Shown: positions 27,436-35,454 of the stretch, one piece after another
Numbering within the stretch: the first letter of the stretch is position 1
Layout of the letters: each line of letters opens with the position of its first letter
Source: a virus
Reading direction: 5' to 3' (one strand)
Virus record (IMG/VR): IMGVR_UViG_3300002460_000032
Span: 1 to 43,049 of that record
DNA: 43,049 nucleotides
Notes under the pieces: generated by a model
Told to the model about the DNA's origin: nothing
Seen by the model: only the letters and a program-made list of their open reading frames with translations
The model's database searches: none
Position numbers and translations under genes: made by a program

Positions 27436-28112
27436 CAAACAATGATGACATTATACTTATTGGTGACTTGACTTCTGATATTGAAATAGATGATGATTGG
27501 GTATTCAATAAGATAGATGAGGTTATTGCTGAGAGCATTGAAAAACATTCGGCTTTGATTGCCTTGAGAGTTGGCACACAACTTAGAGAAATTTCCAGAG
27601 TGAGTGGATTGGCATTGGCAAAACTTATCTATGGGATGCGGGAGAATTGGGAAACTTATGATGATGTGAATGATGATTTTGAGGATACAGTAATCTCATT
27701 TATTGACATCCATAAAGATAATATATCTCGATACGCAAATGTTTGGGCATTATTTGATAAGAAACTTGTACCAGAAGAATTAAGAGAAACTATACAAGAT
27801 AAGAATATCAAGGATTTGATCCCGGTCGGATTGGCAATCTCACAGGGCTATGAAATTGAGCAGGAAGAATGGGAGGCGATTGCCGAAGCACACGATCTTA
27901 CTGGAGTAGCAAAGGTTCTCCGAGAGGATGTAAAGAATAAGCCCCCAAGGAAGGGCAGTCTACAACTATATATGGATAGAGACGGAACTATTTGGGCTTT
28001 TCAAAATGAAGAACGTTTTTTTGTTGGCACTCTAGTAGTTGCAGATAAACAAGATGCAGTACAGAAAGCAATAAATAGAATAATCAATGGATCAGGAATT
28101 ATAAAACAATAA
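27432..28112 (+). CDS. Unknown protein, possible DNA-binding regulator
   Basis: A 226-residue protein read from GTG at 27432 (GTGA overlap, AGAGAGGCGATAAA as ribosome site); a longer ATG frame from 27393 would overlap the previous gene by 43 bases. The N-terminus is very acidic (DIILIGDLTSDIEIDDDWVF). LREISRVSGLALAKLIYGMR could be a helix-turn-helix, and NISRYANVWALFDKKLVPEE is helical. The last 45 residues (LYMDRDGTIWAFQNEERFFV) form beta strands. The overall outline is like ParB or plasmid regulators, but the match is weak. Confidence 0.6.
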   Translation: MTNNDDIILIGDLTSDIEIDDDWVFNKIDEVIAESIEKHSALIALRVGTQLREISRVSGLALAKLIYGMRENWETYDDVNDDFEDTVISFIDIHKDNISRYANVWALFDKKLVPEELRETIQDKNIKDLIPVGLAISQGYEIEQEEWEAIAEAHDLTGVAKVLREDVKNKPPRKGSLQLYMDRDGTIWAFQNEERFFVGTLVVADKQDAVQKAINRIINGSGIIKQ

Positions 28113-28123
28113 GGAGAATAAAA

Positions 28124-28342
28124 ATGAAACGTCCCAGGAATTTTTGTATTTGTGGACACGAAAACGACGGCGGAACATTGTGCCGATATTGTGGAGGATC
28201 AGTAGGACATTACGAGGATTCAAATAATGAGCCTCATCATTTAGAGCCAAAAGATAGAATGTCTTTGAGAGAGGGGATTTTATACCTTCTTATCATACTT
28301 CTATTTGTCTCTGCTGTGATTTGTGCAGTAAAGTTTTTATAG
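28124..28342 (+). CDS. Zinc-ribbon membrane protein
   Basis: A 72-residue protein with an N-terminal zinc ribbon (CICGHENDGGTLCRYCGG) and a C-terminal membrane helix (GILYLLIILLFVSAVICAVK). Ribosome site AAGGAGAATAAAA. The cytoplasmic zinc domain on a single membrane anchor suggests recruitment of a partner to the membrane; unproven. Confidence 0.65.
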   Translation: MKRPRNFCICGHENDGGTLCRYCGGSVGHYEDSNNEPHHLEPKDRMSLREGILYLLIILLFVSAVICAVKFL

Positions 28343-28403
28343 TTTATTACTATAAAACAGGATACTCAATGGCGCAGGTGTTATTGAACAATAGAGGAAA
28401 AAC
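28343..28403 (+). other. Short gap before recombinase gene
   Basis: Sixty-one bases include a weak inverted repeat (TATAG/CTATA near 28339-28355) that overlaps a TATAAA and the ribosome site AGAGGAAAAAC. No clear promoter is seen. Confidence 0.3.
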
Positions 28404-29426
28404 ATGACGGTAAAAATTGTAGGAAACGTACCTAAATTACAACGAGTTGTATTCGATATGTGGTCTTTCGATTTGGCATTTAGCAATCGAAACGGCGACT
28501 TAGGTTTCCCAATCGGTATAGCGGCGGAAGTTTCGGGTGGAACATCAGTTGGAAAATCTACTACTGTTTATGGTATGGCAGGCATTCTTGGCAGGGAATT
28601 GAAACAGAATATTGCATTGGCAGACTTTGAAGGTTTTGACCCTATATTCCTTACAACTGTCTTAGAGAATGTAGGTTTCGATGGAGAAGTACATTACATT
28701 CAAGAGGATGACGATGAAACTGCATTAGATGTTCTAATCTCCACCATTCGAGATGGAAGGTCTAAATATGGAATTGGTATTTTAGATAGTATTGGTGCAA
28801 TCTCCCCACTCTCTGAGGCTGAGGGGGAGTTAGGTGAGGCCAATATGGGTAGGAGAGCTAAGTTAGTTGCTCAGTTTATGCGAAAAACAATGAAATTCAG
28901 TCGGGATGAAAGAAACAATAAAAAACTAGGCAGATTTCCAACTACTACCTTTCTTATCAATCATCTGCATCCCATCATGGGAGCAAGAGGAATGAATACC
29001 CCTGGTGGAGAGACGATCAAATATCTCTGTGCCATTAGAGTTCGCATGAAACGCAAAGAAGAGTTCCCTGATAAGTCCTATGTTATCGAAGGCAAGGTAA
29101 TCAAGAATAGATTTGGTTATCGAGATACAGTATTCTATTTGGTTGTGCTTGCCGGTAAAGGCATCCATCAGGGATTGACTTGGATGTATGATGGTTTCCT
29201 GAATGGCACAATCGAGAGAGCAAGAGGCAGAGTAAAAATAAATAGTGAGAATGTTTGCACTCTCAAAGAAGCATTTATCCAAGCACATGCAGGAAACAAT
29301 GATTTCTTTCTGCCGTTCCATGATGCTGTATATAAAGTTTCTGCTGTCCCCGAAGAATTAGTTGAGCAAGAGGAGGAAGTTGATGGAGATACAGAGGAAG
29401 CAAATGAGAGTTCTGGTAGCCTGTGA
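28404..29426 (+). CDS. RecA/UvsX-like recombinase
   Basis: A 340-residue protein. Walker A GGTSVGKSTTVYG (residues 45-57) is followed by ALADFEGFDPIF, Walker B YGIGILDSIGAISP and the RecA-type loop region (LINHLHPIMGARGMNTPGGE). The order of motifs matches phage UvsX/RecA-like ATPases that promote strand exchange for recombination-dependent replication and repair. The acidic C-terminus (EQEEEVDGDTEEANESS) is typical of RecA regulation. Ribosome site AGAGGAAAAAC. Confidence 0.8.
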   Translation: MTVKIVGNVPKLQRVVFDMWSFDLAFSNRNGDLGFPIGIAAEVSGGTSVGKSTTVYGMAGILGRELKQNIALADFEGFDPIFLTTVLENVGFDGEVHYIQEDDDETALDVLISTIRDGRSKYGIGILDSIGAISPLSEAEGELGEANMGRRAKLVAQFMRKTMKFSRDERNNKKLGRFPTTTFLINHLHPIMGARGMNTPGGETIKYLCAIRVRMKRKEEFPDKSYVIEGKVIKNRFGYRDTVFYLVVLAGKGIHQGLTWMYDGFLNGTIERARGRVKINSENVCTLKEAFIQAHAGNNDFFLPFHDAVYKVSAVPEELVEQEEEVDGDTEEANESSGSL

Positions 29427-30009
29427 ATTTTCGGGAGTTGTAAGGGAAGCATTTATGAAACTTGGGCATGATGCTTGGAGTTGTGATCTTTTACCAACAG
29501 AAATACCAGGCAATCATATTCAAGAAGATGTTCTTTCCTATAATATAATGAATGATAGATGGGATTTGATGATTGCCCATCCACCTTGTACATATCTCGC
29601 TAATAGTGGAGTTCAACATTTGCATAAACAACTTGGAAGATGGGAATTGATGGAGGAGGCAAAACAATTTTTTATGCTTCTATTAAATGCTCCAATAAAT
29701 AAAATATGTGTAGAAAATCCTGTGCCACATGGATATGCCAAGTTGCCTAAATATACTCAGATAGTTCAACCATATATGTTTGGTCAAGAAGCGCAAAAGA
29801 AGACTTGCCTATGGCTAAAAAACCTCCCAAATTTAGAGGCGACAAATATAGTATATAAAGGAAAAGTTTACATAGGTAAAAATGGAAAGTCTAATGGAAG
29901 TGAATGGTATCAACTCTTAACTCCAAATGGAGAACGTTGGAAAAATAGAAGCCGAACATTTCAAGGAATTGCAGATGCTATGGCGGAACAATGGGGAGGA
30001 CAAGTCTGA
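29383..30009 (+). CDS. DNA methyltransferase (phage Dcm-like family)
   Basis: A 208-residue protein. LVACEFSGVVREAFMKLGHD and WSCDLLPTEIPGNHIQEDVL are the SAM-binding strands; LMIAHPPCTYLANSG holds the PPC catalytic motif typical of cytosine C5 methyltransferases. ENPVPHGYA, QKKTCLWLKNLP and RSRTFQGIADAMAEQWG complete the common phage family. It probably modifies phage DNA to avoid host restriction. It overlaps the recombinase gene by 44 bases. AGGAGG six bases before the chosen ATG and a repeated MEIQ start (see findings) favour it over the family-typical start 21 bases later. Confidence 0.8.
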   Translation: MEIQRKQMRVLVACEFSGVVREAFMKLGHDAWSCDLLPTEIPGNHIQEDVLSYNIMNDRWDLMIAHPPCTYLANSGVQHLHKQLGRWELMEEAKQFFMLLLNAPINKICVENPVPHGYAKLPKYTQIVQPYMFGQEAQKKTCLWLKNLPNLEATNIVYKGKVYIGKNGKSNGSEWYQLLTPNGERWKNRSRTFQGIADAMAEQWGGQV

Positions 30010-30494
30010 TGGAGATACAGAAAATCAAGATACTATTACCATTACCGATAACTAGATTTGTAATGTCCGTTGGCGTCGATCCTGGAAGCGTACACATGGG
30101 CATAGCAATCATTGAAGGATACCTAGATAATCCTTATGCTGTTCTCTATCAGATAAAAATGGAACGTAGCAGCGACCCAATAGAGAGAATGAAATTAGTT
30201 AGAGACATAATGAGCCGATGTATATTTTATTATCGTGAGCCAATAGTAGCAACTATAGAAGGTTCTGCTTTCTCTAAAGGATTTAGACAGACAGAGTTAG
30301 CAGAAATACGAGCGGCAATTGCTTTATGGCTGGTAGATAAAGGATTTCCAACTAAGATTGTTAATCCAATGACGATCAGGAAAAAAGTATTAGGTAATGC
30401 TAAATTGAAGCCACATGAAGTATGGACAGATTTGGCAAAAATTCCAGATGCGGCGCAAGCACTATGTTGCTCCTATTTTCCACTCATCTCCTAG
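30009..30494 (+). CDS. RuvC-like Holliday junction resolvase
   Basis: A 161-residue protein with the RNase H-fold catalytic set: SVGVDPGSVHMGIAIIEG (first Asp), VATIEGSAFSKGFRQTE (Glu), and PDAAQALCCS (Asp, matching DAADALA in RuvC). It resolves recombination junctions and branched replication intermediates, consistent with the recombinase two genes upstream. GGGGAGGACAAGTCTG precedes the ATG, which overlaps the methyltransferase stop (TGATG). Its 3' end overlaps the opposing tail spike gene by 11 bases. Confidence 0.85.
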   Translation: MEIQKIKILLPLPITRFVMSVGVDPGSVHMGIAIIEGYLDNPYAVLYQIKMERSSDPIERMKLVRDIMSRCIFYYREPIVATIEGSAFSKGFRQTELAEIRAAIALWLVDKGFPTKIVNPMTIRKKVLGNAKLKPHEVWTDLAKIPDAAQALCCSYFPLIS

Positions 30495-32043
30495 TTCTAA
30501 GAGATGCTATTCCTCCTAAACCATAAATAGCGTATGGATTTCCTTTGATGTTAATTTTTGGTTGCCTAGTTGGATAAGAAACAGCGGGGGATTTTTCTAA
30601 TATAAAAGAACCAAATGAAGGTTGTGGATTAATCATATAGGGAGCAGATACAATAGGAGTTCTCAATGTCCATTTTGTAGACGACATTGGAACTTTCCAC
30701 GGTGAAGTATTGAATTCATATCTATAAGATTGATATTCTTGTGGATAATTGAATGTATTATAGAGATTGTATAAAGCTCCCTGTTCAAGAGATAATTTCA
30801 ATGAATTGACATTAACTATATTAAGCTGCTTCCTATTGAAAACAGTAATGAAATAATAGTCACGAAATTTAGAGGATTGATAAGATATAGTATTTATAGA
30901 TGGATATGGTACTGGATTTTCAATTGAGAAATTGTTGATTAGAGTTATGTTCTCATATAAACCATCCCCACCAGAGAAACCTATATATCCATCTACTTCA
31001 CAATCTTCAACCGTAATATTTCTTAGGACGTTTGGAGCATTAACTAATCCACTAATAGAATAATAAAAACCTGCAACCAGATTTCCGGCAATCATAAAAT
31101 CATGGCAATTATCAAGCAATCTAATCCCTTGATTATAATCTAGCCAAGATTTTGAAGTAGATATTTTATTTCCAATAATAGAAACATCAGAACTTCCATT
31201 AGTAAATAAAAAGCCATTATTGATTTTTCCATCGAGAATGTTACCGATTACTTCAACATCATGGGCTGTCGGAGAACTAGAACCAATTCCTCTACATCCA
31301 TCATCATAATCGCAATAAATGTAATTCCCAAATATCTTGATTGTTTCAAATTCTTTTCCACTAGCTTGAAGTGCTATTGCTCTACCAGTTCCAACTCCAG
31401 AATAGGGATTAAGCCCAATGTTATAAAATGCGTTATTAGTAATTGTTATTCGATTGATGTAATCTACTATTACGCTGTTCGGTTCTATGTCTATTCCAAA
31501 GTCATCTAAATTTTGGATAGTATTTCCATCCACAAGTACATCTTTGGCAGATGTAATAGCCATTCCATGTCTACGACTGGTTTCCAATAAGTTTCCGAGT
31601 ATATTTACTCTCTCGCTTGGGCCAGAGGCTATTCCATCTACTATTTCTCCTCCAAGATAAATAGCATCTTTTCCACAATCCTCAATGTGCATATTTTTGA
31701 TTGTAATATCGCCTACTTTATATGCTGCAATTCCATGTTCTGGAGTTCCTAAATTATTAACTTGATTGGCTTTATTTCCTATTATGTGGAAGTCGTCAAA
31801 TATAATAGTTTGATTGCCGTTGGCCGGATCATTATTTCTAAATAAACTTGCATTTGTATTGTCCGCTAATTGAACAATACTATTCTCCCCTTCACCTGCA
31901 ATTGTCATTCCAGATTTGTAATATAAAGTTGGAGAAACATACAATCCCTCAGGAATAAAAACTGTTCCCCCTGTATTCTCTGCCAAATTTATCGAACTTT
32001 GTATTCCGCCATACTCATTTACATTGAATACTGGTGTGTTCAT
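30484..32043 (-). CDS. Tail spike or fibre, right-handed beta-helix
   Basis: A 519-residue protein. It begins NVNEYGGIQSSINLAENTGG and TVFIPEGLYV, the entry of pectate-lyase-like tail spikes, and continues with many Asn-rich repeating strands (ITIKNMHIEDCGKDAIYLGG, RVNILGNLLETSRRHGMAI). The C-terminal 120 residues are different, perhaps a trimerisation domain. It is the last tail gene and probably binds or degrades host surface sugars. ATG at 32043 is preferred over GTG at 32049. No catalytic residues are certain. Confidence 0.8.
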   Translation of the reverse strand: MNTPVFNVNEYGGIQSSINLAENTGGTVFIPEGLYVSPTLYYKSGMTIAGEGENSIVQLADNTNASLFRNNDPANGNQTIIFDDFHIIGNKANQVNNLGTPEHGIAAYKVGDITIKNMHIEDCGKDAIYLGGEIVDGIASGPSERVNILGNLLETSRRHGMAITSAKDVLVDGNTIQNLDDFGIDIEPNSVIVDYINRITITNNAFYNIGLNPYSGVGTGRAIALQASGKEFETIKIFGNYIYCDYDDGCRGIGSSSPTAHDVEVIGNILDGKINNGFLFTNGSSDVSIIGNKISTSKSWLDYNQGIRLLDNCHDFMIAGNLVAGFYYSISGLVNAPNVLRNITVEDCEVDGYIGFSGGDGLYENITLINNFSIENPVPYPSINTISYQSSKFRDYYFITVFNRKQLNIVNVNSLKLSLEQGALYNLYNTFNYPQEYQSYRYEFNTSPWKVPMSSTKWTLRTPIVSAPYMINPQPSFGSFILEKSPAVSYPTRQPKINIKGNPYAIYGLGGIASLRTRR

Positions 32044-32045
32044 TG

Positions 32046-32747
32046 TCACACCGTAGCGGCTTTAAGAACCTCTGCTGGTGTTGCTGCTCTATTAAGAACA
32101 ATACCACGGGCTAAATTTCCGGTGAAACAGTTGGTGCTTGCATATCCAAAATATGCTTCAACAATTGTCCCTGCCCATGTACCAAGCGTTGTTGCTGTTC
32201 CTATAAGTGACCCATTTAAATATGCTTTGAATTGATCTGCTGCTACACTCCAGGTAAGTGCGAGATGTGACCATACATTTGTAGCAGGAAATATAGTTAC
32301 AACATCTGTAACCGCTCCCGCTCTGTATCTGCAACTTATTTGATTGGTAGCTTCTACATAGGCATAAATTATATTATTAGCATCTACAGAGAATTGCATC
32401 AAACTTTTTACGCCTGCTGCCAATGATGGGTCTTTGAACCAAACCATTGCCGATCCTTCAAGAGGATTAAAAGCGGCTCTAAATGCAGCAGGTAAAGAGT
32501 TGTAATCTGCGTTTCCATCAAAATATGGACAGGTTTTCCCATCTCCAATACCAGGTTGACCAAGTATTACTCCGTTATATACTCCATGTCTATTATTGCC
32601 GCTAATATCTGTAGCAACTAAACCGCTTGCTTCCCACATAGGATAATATCCAACAAACGATCCAGCAAATAAAGACAACATTCGTTGACTATATGCAAGT
32701 TCTTTAATTGATTTTCCTAATAACATTCCACTAAGTAGATGAGACAT
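32046..32747 (-). CDS. Receptor-binding protein with LamG/concanavalin-like domain
   Basis: A 233-residue protein. MSHLLSGMLLGKSIKELAYS precedes the domain, which contains GYYPMWEASGLVATDISGNN, EGSAMVWFKDPSLAAGVKSL, NVWSHLALTWSVAADQFKAY and LNGSLIG: the standard LamG/Laminin-G-3 pattern (jellyroll, sugar binding). It ends with LNRAATPAEVLKAATV. It likely sits on the tail fibre as a host-sugar-binding module. Ribosome site AGGAGGTAGTT. Confidence 0.8.
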   Translation of the reverse strand: MSHLLSGMLLGKSIKELAYSQRMLSLFAGSFVGYYPMWEASGLVATDISGNNRHGVYNGVILGQPGIGDGKTCPYFDGNADYNSLPAAFRAAFNPLEGSAMVWFKDPSLAAGVKSLMQFSVDANNIIYAYVEATNQISCRYRAGAVTDVVTIFPATNVWSHLALTWSVAADQFKAYLNGSLIGTATTLGTWAGTIVEAYFGYASTNCFTGNLARGIVLNRAATPAEVLKAATV

Positions 32748-32771
32748 AACTACCTCCTGATAGTGAAATGG

Positions 32772-33083
32772 TTATTTCTGTAGCCAGACTGACACCTTAT
32801 CCATTGTACCGGATGGGTCTTTATACCAGTATGTATTTAGATTTTGATTACCAACTGCAAACCAACCAGTATCATCACCAGCAGACAATAACCAGGGAAG
32901 ATAGGCAGCAGAAGTTCCGGAGTTGCTACCAAATGAAAATACTCCGGAGTTGGCTGGATGTGCTTTAAATCTTCCTAATCCACATCCGATGTTAGGAAAC
33001 TGTGTAGCCCCAACTGTCCCTGTAACTACTTGGAACTCATCATAAGGAAAATTATCTGAGAATTGTGCTTTTATACCTGACAT
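32772..33083 (-). CDS. Small tail-associated protein
   Basis: A 103-residue Gly/Ser-rich protein, MSGIKAQFSDNFPYDEFQVV, with beta-strand pattern (AAYLPWLLSAGDDTGWFAVG, TYWYKDPSGTMDKVSVWLQK). Ribosome site GGAGGCATATCA. A similar unit (fibre tip or attachment piece) often appears beside receptor-binding proteins. Function unknown. Confidence 0.65.
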   Translation of the reverse strand: MSGIKAQFSDNFPYDEFQVVTGTVGATQFPNIGCGLGRFKAHPANSGVFSFGSNSGTSAAYLPWLLSAGDDTGWFAVGNQNLNTYWYKDPSGTMDKVSVWLQK

Positions 33084-33122
33084 TGATATGCCTCCAACAA
33101 TCTTTCTTGCAATTATAACATG

Positions 33123-33362
33123 CTATGCTACACAACTAAACACGACCATCCAGCCATGTTCAGTAGTAATTATACGTTTATTCATTTTACCTTCTTTCAC
33201 TAAACGATATAAAGTTCTCTTTGCTGTTCCAAAGGAAACCCCTGCCTCATCCATAAACTCATATATTGTTCTTTCATAAGGCAATTTTTCTCTCTTCTCT
33301 TTTATATTTTGAATGATCTCATTCATCATTCTTTCTTTTTGTTCATCATTTATTTGTATCAT
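33123..33362 (-). CDS. Winged-helix DNA-binding protein
   Basis: A 79-residue protein. An N-terminal helix (ERMMNEIIQNIKEKREKLPY) leads to a helix-turn-helix, IYEFMDEAGVSFGTAKRTLY and RLVKEGKMNK, followed by a wing (RIITTEHGWMVVF). This is a standard wHTH. The ATG overlaps the stop of the phosphoesterase gene (TAATG). As the clearest DNA-binding regulator in the window, it is a candidate for binding the repeated operators. Confidence 0.75.
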   Translation of the reverse strand: MIQINDEQKERMMNEIIQNIKEKREKLPYERTIYEFMDEAGVSFGTAKRTLYRLVKEGKMNKRIITTEHGWMVVFSCVA

Positions 33363-34225
33363 TAGATTATTTCACGAGTGCGAATGTCGATTGTGCGAAC
33401 AAACGGATGCGTCCTTACTAAATGTCCGTCAATTATTTCTAATGCAACCATGCCGATTGTTTGTTTGAAATCACTTCTAGTTGCTCTACGAGTATAATCA
33501 TCCTTGAAAGTAAACCCAGGCAATAGCATTGCCCAACTTTCGATAAACTTTCCATTTGTTCCAATTTCTAAAAACTCCCTGCGATAGGTATGGTAATGTC
33601 CCCTGATAATCAAATCAGGAGGCTTATGCCCTCCCATCATTTCACTCATCATAATTGATCGGAGATATAATCTAAGCTCATTTCCTTCAAGCCACTTGCG
33701 AGAACCAATATTCGGGCCGTGGTGTGCGTAGTCAATCATAAATCCTTTTACATCTAACAGGCCATGATAGACTACACTAATATCTTTCTCTGGATATTTA
33801 TTAGATAAAAGTTTAGTTATGATGATGCTACTTGAACCTTCTCCTAATTCATGTATTCCTGTACCAACTGCAAAGCGCACCAGTTTTACATTTTTGTATT
33901 TCAACCATCCGCTTAAATTTGCTTCTGCAATCAGAATTTGATCAGATACTCTTGTAGTCATCGTTTCAAGAAAAGATGCTTTACCATGTGTGGGGTCGCC
34001 ATCATGGATTAGAATTACATCATCTTTTCCTGCTAATTTTAATGTTTCTTCCTTACCCCATTCATGGACTTCCCACATAAACTTCTGAGTTTCAGATAGT
34101 TGTGGATAATATTCTATGATTTTGCCGTTCTCTAGTTGCTCCAATTTAGTTTTGGGATTGCACAAACCCAACTTGTGTCCTCCATGCTCATCGGAAACTA
34201 TTGCTACAATGTTACGGCTTTTCAA
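33362..34225 (-). CDS. Calcineurin-like metallophosphoesterase
   Basis: A 287-residue protein with the full metal-binding series: VSDEHGGHKLG, ILIHDGDPTHGKAS, VGTGIHELGEGSS (in place of GNHE), DYAHHGPNIGS and IRGHYHTYRR. Start is TTG, chosen because AGGAGGG lies 6 bases upstream and no ATG fits. Such enzymes cleave phosphate esters or nucleic acids. It lies among tail genes, which is unusual; it may act in host entry or as a nuclease of DNA metabolism transcribed late. Confidence 0.85.
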   Translation of the reverse strand: MKSRNIVAIVSDEHGGHKLGLCNPKTKLEQLENGKIIEYYPQLSETQKFMWEVHEWGKEETLKLAGKDDVILIHDGDPTHGKASFLETMTTRVSDQILIAEANLSGWLKYKNVKLVRFAVGTGIHELGEGSSSIIITKLLSNKYPEKDISVVYHGLLDVKGFMIDYAHHGPNIGSRKWLEGNELRLYLRSIMMSEMMGGHKPPDLIIRGHYHTYRREFLEIGTNGKFIESWAMLLPGFTFKDDYTRRATRSDFKQTIGMVALEIIDGHLVRTHPFVRTIDIRTREII

Positions 34226-34249
34226 AATGCCCTCCTGATTATATTTAAT

Positions 34250-35452
34250 TTACCAAGGTAATTTGAAACAAGTAAATATGGGGGAGTGTTCTACTCCAGT
34301 TAAAACATTAAGAGTGCCTCCAGTCTGTCTTGCACTAAATTCTATGATACTTCCTGCAACAAGATATACAACCGCCGTCAATTCCATCCCTGTTGTACTA
34401 ACATTAGCGGGAGACGCTGTATTGTATCCAAGAACTGTCCCACTACTACTTCTAAATGCTATTCCTCTTTCCCCAACTGCGCTAGCCGTAAATTTTAGGT
34501 TTCCGATCATGGAATACCAACCCGTGGTATTAATAAAGATTGCAGAGCCAGTAACAGATGACCACATATTATCTGTATCAAATACTTCTGTATCAAATTC
34601 AATTGCTTGAAAGGTCGTTCCACTAGAAATAGATTGATTTGTACTTCTCCACAATCTAACTCTAGGTGGATTAAGAACAGGGTCTATAGTTATAAATTGA
34701 CGCAAATCATATAGATTATTCCAATCTATTACAGATGTTCCGCTACTCAACTTGGCGGCAGCAATTGGTAAGGAACGGCTATTTGGAAGAGCCGGAAGAT
34801 AAGGAAAAATTGCGCTTATTGCTGTTCCAGTCGAAGGAAATTCTGCTCCAGTTGCCGTAATTTGGGGGTTGCCATCTTCATTTATAAAGAGTAAAGCCAA
34901 CTTAGAATTTGAACTGGTAGGTTTATACGAAAGAAAGCTGGGGCTTCCAGTATTTCCAAGATGCTTCCATATTCCATCAGAATAATAAGTATATGGTTTT
35001 ATAAATAGATTAGCTCCACCAGTAGTACCAGATGGATAGCCCATCAAAGGAACAATTTGCTGCGGATAAACCCAAACCACATCTCCACCTTCATCTGGCG
35101 GGTTGAAACTATGTTGAGAACCGTGCATAGGAAGATAAGCAGTTGAAGTTGCCCAATTCTCGTATCTTCCTAAATCCCTGCCTTGAATTCTATATCGTGA
35201 TCTATCTGTTTTATCTCGAATAACTAATACAGGGAGGTTGTAAACTAATGACACAGTGTCATTATATGCTTGACAAACTTCAGAAAGATTATCTCGAAAA
35301 CGAACATAAACATAGCCAGGACGATTTGCAACTCTAACAGTTGCAACCCCATTTATTAGAAATCCAAGTATCCCAGGAATTGGAGCAATATCATCCAACT
35401 TCTGAATATCTAGATTTCGGTATGCTTTCCGTAATTTACGTTTTCCGGCCAT
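34250..35452 (-). CDS. Tail fibre protein with C1q-like C-terminal domain
   Basis: A 400-residue protein. An N-terminal attachment part (MAGKRKLRKAYRNLDIQKLD) is followed by strand-rich segments, and the last 150 residues (AIFINTTGWYSMIGNLKFTA, FRSSSGTVLGYNTASPANVS, IIEFSARQTGGTLNVLTG) look like a C1q/TNF-type jellyroll as found at the tip of tail fibres. It follows the tail-tip gene and has no clear ribosome site, so translation may be coupled. A palindrome at 35249-35261 lies in it. Confidence 0.65.
   Translation of the reverse strand: MAGKRKLRKAYRNLDIQKLDDIAPIPGILGFLINGVATVRVANRPGYVYVRFRDNLSEVCQAYNDTVSLVYNLPVLVIRDKTDRSRYRIQGRDLGRYENWATSTAYLPMHGSQHSFNPPDEGGDVVWVYPQQIVPLMGYPSGTTGGANLFIKPYTYYSDGIWKHLGNTGSPSFLSYKPTSSNSKLALLFINEDGNPQITATGAEFPSTGTAISAIFPYLPALPNSRSLPIAAAKLSSGTSVIDWNNLYDLRQFITIDPVLNPPRVRLWRSTNQSISSGTTFQAIEFDTEVFDTDNMWSSVTGSAIFINTTGWYSMIGNLKFTASAVGERGIAFRSSSGTVLGYNTASPANVSTTGMELTAVVYLVAGSIIEFSARQTGGTLNVLTGVEHSPIFTCFKLPW
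35249..35261. promoter_or_regulatory. Palindrome TGACACNGTGTCA (site 7, variant, in coding sequence)
   Basis: Symmetric two-base variant of the operator-like consensus, inside a tail fibre gene. Could be coincidental; weakest of the set. Confidence 0.25.
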
Positions 35453-35454
35453 GA

